Made by a program: the position numbers and the translations under genes. Below the pieces are notes generated by a model. It did no database searches, had not been told where the DNA came from, and saw nothing but the letters and a program-made list of their open reading frames with translations. This document shows, in pieces, positions 59,847 through 64,000 of a stretch of DNA of 64,000 bases. This DNA is from Gnetum montanum. Lineage: Eukaryota; Streptophyta; Gnetopsida; Gnetales; Gnetaceae. The stretch is from positions 44,006 through 108,005 of the forward strand of contig MNCI01004956.1 of NCBI GenBank assembly GCA_015680685.1. The letters run 5' to 3'. Every line of letters starts with the position of its first letter. The first letter of the stretch is position 1.

Positions 59847-60196
59847 CTGGTAAAAAGGAAAACGATTAAAATTCAGTTTTTATATTATCCACGGTAATAT
59901 TTACCCGCTGGAAAGCATTGAAATGCAAAACTACCTTCGATGCAGAATATTTCTTTTTGTATACTGAAATTATGAAATGCTATTAAAATTTACTGCGATT
60001 AAGCCATAAATACCGGCCAAGTTTACCAACTTAGAAAAAAAGAACTGCAAGTACTTTTTAAAACCGAAACTGAAGTTAAAATTTTGAATATATGTTTCAG
60101 GGCCTGAATATCTCACGAGCACCTCCCATGGTAAACAAGAAATACCATGAAACAATCCTCGTAAAGAGAAAACTTTAATGTGTTAACATCACTTAC

Positions 60197-60828
60197 CCTT
60201 GGCCCTGGTATCCGCTGATATCTGCAATCCTGCGCAGAGCACGTCTCCATTGCTCAATGTCTTCGCTGGAGTTCCTGCCTTTGCTTTGTAAATTCACAAA
60301 CCCCTGCCCAAAAGCTCCTTTCAAATGTCTGACTTCTGCGGGTTCAACATCATAGAAAATAGGAATGAGGGTAGATAAGCCCCTCTCGAATTTGCGCAGC
60401 ATCATCACTAATTCCTTAAGACACCACACAGATTCTGCGAATCCACTGGAAAGTATGCACACATCTACTTTGGAAGATGCACTGGCTTCCTCAATCGCCT
60501 CGGGGAACGTCTCCCCAGTCTGCAACTCTTCTTTGTCCAGAAACGCCTCAACTCCTCTGTCCCGCAACAAATCATATAAATGATAAGCCAAGGTTGATTT
60601 TGTATCAGGGCCTCTGTGACTGATGAACACATCGAACTTCTTGTTCACAGATCCCTCCTCACCACTTGACCATGATGATGATGATGGTAACCCAACAACG
60701 CCTGGATTTACTGGTGGATCTAAGGAAGGCCCAGGCTGCACATCCCGTCTTTTGGTTGCTGGGGAGTCTGTATTCTCCTCTGCCTCTTCCTGTGTTCGGC
60801 TTCTCTTCAATAATACTCTTTCTTCCAT
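60197..60828 (-). CDS. TNL exon 1: N-terminal extension and TIR domain
   Basis: The ATG at 60828 is the first after an in-frame stop 42 nt upstream, with G at -3 and +4. The donor is GGCCAAGG/GTAAGT, phase 2. A 63-residue N-terminal extension has two basic clusters (KRSR at 8-11, KRR at 26-28) that may be a nuclear signal. The TIR domain runs from FDVFISHRGPDTK (65-77) over LDKEELQTGE, VDVCILSSGFAESVWCLKEL and LIPIFYDVEPAEVR to about residue 205. E139 in WCLKEL matches the catalytic glutamate of plant TIR NADases. TIRs act by self-association after activation. The exon has higher GC than its surroundings. Confidence 0.92.
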
Positions 60829-61310
60829 ATCACAATACTTGAGCCGCTCAGTTGCCCTGTTTTCAGACGTTCACCCACTTCCAGCAAACGTAGATACAGA
60901 GCAACAGAAAGGCAGGCACGTCTATGACTGGCACCAACACACTCCACTTATGCAGCAGCAATAATGCAATGCAATGTAAATTCAGTTGTTTAAAGTAAGG
61001 AAGTTCATCTAAATTCACAGCAGAGCAGGGGAAGAAGTGCAGCTCCGCGTGATGGAGCAGGTACAAGGAAATTTGAACGAAATTTCAAAGATGAACACTG
61101 TTTACTGTCTTTTTGTGAAAAAGTCTGCACCATATGCTACAACACGACAAGGAGGTCGTCGGCACGAAGAATCGCTGGCATTTGCTTTTCATCCGCAAAT
61201 TATGATCAGTGTTTGTTGTCTTTTAGTCAAAAAGTCTGCACCATATGCTACATCACGACAAGGACGAGGTCGGCACGAAAGAATCTCAGGCAAATCAGTC
61301 CACGTTCTTC
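60829..61310 (-). promoter_or_regulatory. 5' flank of the TNL gene with a direct repeat
   Basis: Two direct copies of about 90 bp lie at 61093-61185 and 61204-61297 (offset 111 bp). They share AAGTCTGCACCATATGCTAC, CACGACAAGGA and GTCGGCACGAA. They begin about 265 bp upstream of the start codon. No clear TATA box is seen in the first 150 bp. The repeat may carry promoter elements; this is inferred from position only. Confidence 0.5.
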
Positions 61311-62544
61311 CCAACTTTACTTTAAACAATACAATTAAAAAGATTCCGTAGTGCAGAAGCCAATGCACTGAATAGAAATTTACGCCCAGCAAAGCTTTAA
61401 CTGTTTTAAAGCCTTTGATTTCAGAAGTGGGTCCCACTTTCCATTCATTTCACAAATGCGTCCAAGCTAAACCAGAGATTATGCCAAAGGGACAAGTAAT
61501 ATTTTAAAAATATATAGCAGGAATTAAAAGAAACCTTAAGCTTTTTCACAGCCATGATTCAAAGTGGCATCCAACCAAATTATCCTATTTTGAACAAAAA
61601 AGCAAAATTATAGAACATACAGTTGTAGTTAGATTCAATGGTGTGAAATCATTCAAACCAACTAATCCTAGCTCTTGCCATACTAAAACCCAACCCATCC
61701 CCTCTCATGACTTGACATAACTTTTGTAGAACATATGGCATGCTATGTTAATTTAATATAGATATCATACCACATAAAAATGTAGGTGGAAAATAGAAAA
61801 GATAGTAGTGTAAAAGTGAAAAATGTTTCAGTAAATCTATTTCCATGTCAAATTTGTATGAGATCTATGCACTAAAGTAATGAAAGTAAATGTTAGATTG
61901 TGGTTTTTTATTATGGTATAAAATGTGTTATATCTAGGGATATTTCTTCTTAATATTTCTTTCTATTTAAATCCTAGTTTCCTTTTCTTTCTTGTATTGA
62001 AATATTATGTTTAAAAGTCATATGTCTAATTTTAAGTTTAAAAGTCTTGATTAAATTCTATTTAGAACTTAAAGGTCATGTTATATCTTTAGTTTAAAGT
62101 AAAGTTTCAAAGAAGCATGGGAACATTATCTCAAAAGGAGAAGTAGGCATTTGAATCTTCATGATGTAATGATCTCAACTATGACAAAATCCATATCCCC
62201 TCAACTATAAAAATGATCTCATTTCATCATCTGCGACTTAAGATGGATTTGTTGAAGATCACTTTCTATTAGAGATAGTATGAATTTTTTGCTTATAACA
62301 TCAATAGAACATGATCGCAAGCTCAAGTCACTTCAAAATCATGTCTTACATGTTTAATTAGTAAGTTATGGAAGTTTCTTTTTTTAAATTAGGGCACAAA
62401 GCTATGTAAAAATACTAATATGGTCATTTTCATTAAATTAGAAGCCCAAAAGCCATCTAAAATTAATTTTATTAAATTACATGTGTACAAAGGCATATAA
62501 TTTTAGTAAAGTCATCTTTAAGTAGAAATGAAATTAAATACATC
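61311..62544. other. Gene-free stretch upstream of the TNL gene
   Basis: AT-rich, no frame of note and no repeat recognised. Confidence 0.4.
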
Positions 62545-62640
62545 ATCATTATCCTAGCCTTGCTGAAACAAAATGGGGTCAGCTACATGAGTTCCTTTTC
62601 GTCATTTGCCTCTATGAAGAGCTAGATCTTTGTTTATTCA
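62545..62640 (+). repeat. Possible SINE 3' end
   Basis: CCTAGCCTTGCTGAAACAAA followed by ATGGGGTCAGCTACATGAGT and TTCGTCATTTGCCTCTATGA resembles the GGGGTCGGCTACATGRATCC motif of a plant SINE family (Au-like, from memory). Confidence 0.45.
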
Positions 62641-62654
62641 CCTACTAGAATATA

Positions 62655-62770
62655 AATGTAATATAGATATACCTCAAGATATACAACTTAGCATTACCCA
62701 CTAGAATTGAACCCATGACTTAGATCTTTCAAATCAAGAGACTTACCACTATGCTAACACATCATTTTTC
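62655..62770 (-). repeat. tRNA-derived SINE
   Basis: The minus strand has an A-box-like TTAGCATAGTGGTAAG (62758-62743) and a B-box-like GGGTTCAATTC (62714-62704), spaced as in a tRNA. It is followed by TAGTGGGTAATGCTAAG. It is not a functional tRNA gene: no acceptor stem can be formed. Confidence 0.6.
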
Positions 62771-63090
62771 TAGCATTAGAAAATAGCATTATAACATGAG
62801 AGATAAAAGAAGAATTCAAGCCTAACTTTTACAACATAATCAATACATAAGGTTATTCCATCATGTCATAAGCTTTTGAATTATCTAATTTAAGAAGAAC
62901 AATATCTTGATAAGATTCCATAGCCAAAGTCATGGACTTTGCAATTGTAAAACATTATCTAAAATAAATCTACCTAGAACATAACTTATATATTCTAAAT
63001 TAGCTAATTGAGGTAGGTACCTTCAAAATTTTAATGTAAATGTCTTAGTGGTACTTTTATAATTAACATTTAATAGAGAAATAGGTTAGA

Positions 63091-63525
63091 GACCACCACT
63101 TGCAGTGATGGTAAGATGTTTGTTTCTTAAGTCATAAGACTTAAGTTAAAGCTTGGGCAAAGCCTCTCAAAAGAGGTTAGGCTTTTTCTCATCCGTTGCC
63201 CTTCCAAGACCCCACCTTGGTAGGATGAGCATTAAACATCTAGGTGAGGATTCTTAATGGAGTAATAGGTTGCTAATTAAGAATCATCACTTAAAGCCTC
63301 GATGCTCATCTTGCTAAGAGGGCTCCTAGGAGAATCAATGAATGAGCAAAAGCCTAACCTCTTTAAGTGGTTTTGTTCCAAGCTCAAATCCATGTATTTC
63401 AAATTAAGAAATAAGCACCCAAAAGATCATTACCTAGAGGCTTAATGCTTATTCTACCAAGGAGGGGTCCTGGAAGGGTCAATGAATGGGTGAAAGCCTA
63501 ACCTCTTTTAAGTGGCTACCAATTA
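63091..63525. repeat. Cluster of three SINE-like repeats in both orientations
   Basis: Copy 1 (63091-63250, plus) has CACTTGCAGTGATGGTAAGA, AGCTTGGGCAAAGCCTCTC and AAAAGAGGTTAGGCTTTT. Copies 2 (63285-63420) and 3 (63430-63525) are reverse complements, each with TCAATGAATGRGYRAAAGCC and TAACCTCTTT. The head of copy 1 is tRNA-like. Copies 1 and 2 could pair as a hairpin. Confidence 0.6.
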
Positions 63526-63759
63526 CTGATGTCAAATCTATTACCTAATTTCAATATACATTTTATCATACCCTCATTAATCATTTGACCAAAAGAACCC
63601 TTAGAAATAGCTTCCTTATACATGTTGAAAAAATCTACATCAATATCATCCTAAAATTTTTTAATAAATATCACAGAGTAGATTTTCTAAACTAGGAGAT
63701 TTTCTATTAATTGTAGAAAATAAAACTTCTTTAAAATCTTACATAGTTAACATGTCATC
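63526..63759. other. Gene-free stretch
   Basis: AT-rich; nothing recognised. It ends at the LTR start. Confidence 0.4.
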
Positions 63760-64000
63760 TGATGAAATCAATTTTTTGAAGGACTACAATATCAGATATA
63801 CGATATCGTAGCTTCGATGTTGTAGAACATGCTATGCTATCGTATATACGATATTGTGGGGTGCGTGCCTTCTTATAAACACAACACCTGGGCTCACGAA
63901 TCTGCATAAGTTTTTAGTTCGTAGTAGCATAACTCTTGCAATTTTTTTTCTTGAATTTAGTTTTTAGCACTTAGAAGTGTGAATGCCCACAGTGTAGTGT
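63760..64000 (+). mobile_element. Start of a plus-strand Gypsy LTR, runs off the right edge
   Basis: It starts TGATGAAATC at 63760. The U3 array at 63789-63860 has units ATACGATATCGTAGC and CGTATATACGATATTG, then TATAAAC at 63874-63880. The leader TAGCATAACTCTTGCAATTT and GTGTGAATGCCCACAGTG match the LTRs of D and A. Confidence 0.75.

Larger units (their letters stand above)
40828..60828 (-). other. TNL resistance-type gene, seven predicted exons (gene span)
   Basis: Joining exons 60828-60197, 59846-58718, 58540-58399, 58281-58130, 43750-42113, 41987-41307 and 41199-40828 gives 4746 nt: 1581 codons plus a stop, with no internal stop. All introns are GT-AG and phases agree at every junction (2, 0, 1, 0, 0, 0). 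Domain order: basic N-terminus, TIR (about 64-205), NB-ARC (about 240-560), linker and first LRRs (588-685), a long LRR block (686-1230), post-LRR domain (1232-1581). TNLs detect pathogen effectors in the cell and signal through TIR NADase activity. Intron sizes are 350, 177, 117, 14379, 125 and 107 bp. The large intron 4 holds other elements and decayed exon copies, so the join of exon 4 to exon 5 is an inference. The gene could be whole, or be two neighbouring halves. Confidence 0.75.

Noticed and set aside
62655-62770. Functional tRNA gene on the minus strand
   Set aside because: A- and B-box-like parts are present, but no paired acceptor stem or proper anticodon stem can be formed; it is a SINE.

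Overview
The window is plant nuclear DNA, most likely from a gymnosperm (probably a conifer). It is AT-rich and gene-poor, filled with old nested LTR retrotransposons, and holds one TIR-NBS-LRR (TNL) resistance-type gene with a very long intron. The organism call is an inference from this style plus Athila-like Gypsy elements. No sequence marker names a species.

Layout. 1-261 is the end of a minus-strand LTR and 262-980 a fragment of a Gypsy internal region. 2388-10611 is a complete but decayed plus-strand Gypsy element, 'D' (LTR-gag-PR-RT-RNaseH-IN-LTR). 10617-11645 (minus) is a CCR4/EEP-type nuclease pseudogene. 12100-37492 is a minus-strand Gypsy derivative, 'C' (gag, protease, a coiled-coil ORF2, no RT or integrase). 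C was later invaded by a Met-primed gag-only element 'E' (15108-21846), which itself holds a solo LTR 'F' (20424-21327), and by a second pol-less Gypsy derivative 'A' (28578-36817) inside C's 5' LTR. 37493-40827 is the 3' flank of the TNL gene.

The TNL gene runs on the minus strand from 60828 to 40828. Seven exons with canonical splice sites and compatible phases give a predicted protein of 1581 residues (TIR, NB-ARC, LRR, post-LRR domain) without a stop. Intron 4 is about 14.4 kb. It holds a decayed duplicate of the end of exon 2 and of exons 3-4 (44300-45060), a CACTA-like terminal-inverted-repeat element, and inside that a complete pol-less Gypsy derivative 'B' (47050-55860, TSD CTTGT). 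The intact 5' half and the LRR half may come from two tandem paralogues.

The retroelements form one system. D, C, A and B share LTR ends (TGATGA...CTCATCA), a primer site resembling the tRNA-Asp type, and homologous Gag. D has a full pol, C keeps only protease, and A and B have no pol. C, A and B instead carry ORF2, a large protein with a basic N-terminus, a plant-transposon-protein-like domain and a long coiled coil. Their U3 regions hold arrays of short palindromes (GATATC/CGTACG type) just before a TATAAATA box. A and B carry a second such array with a TATA-like stretch about 500 bp before ORF2. The unrelated element E has the same plan with a different motif (AGATGTCT/AGACATCT): arrays in its LTRs and again just before its own second ORF. 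This repeated plan is the best candidate here for an undescribed system.

The right end holds a cluster of SINE-like repeats in both orientations (63090-63525) and the start of another plus-strand Gypsy LTR (63760 to the window end).
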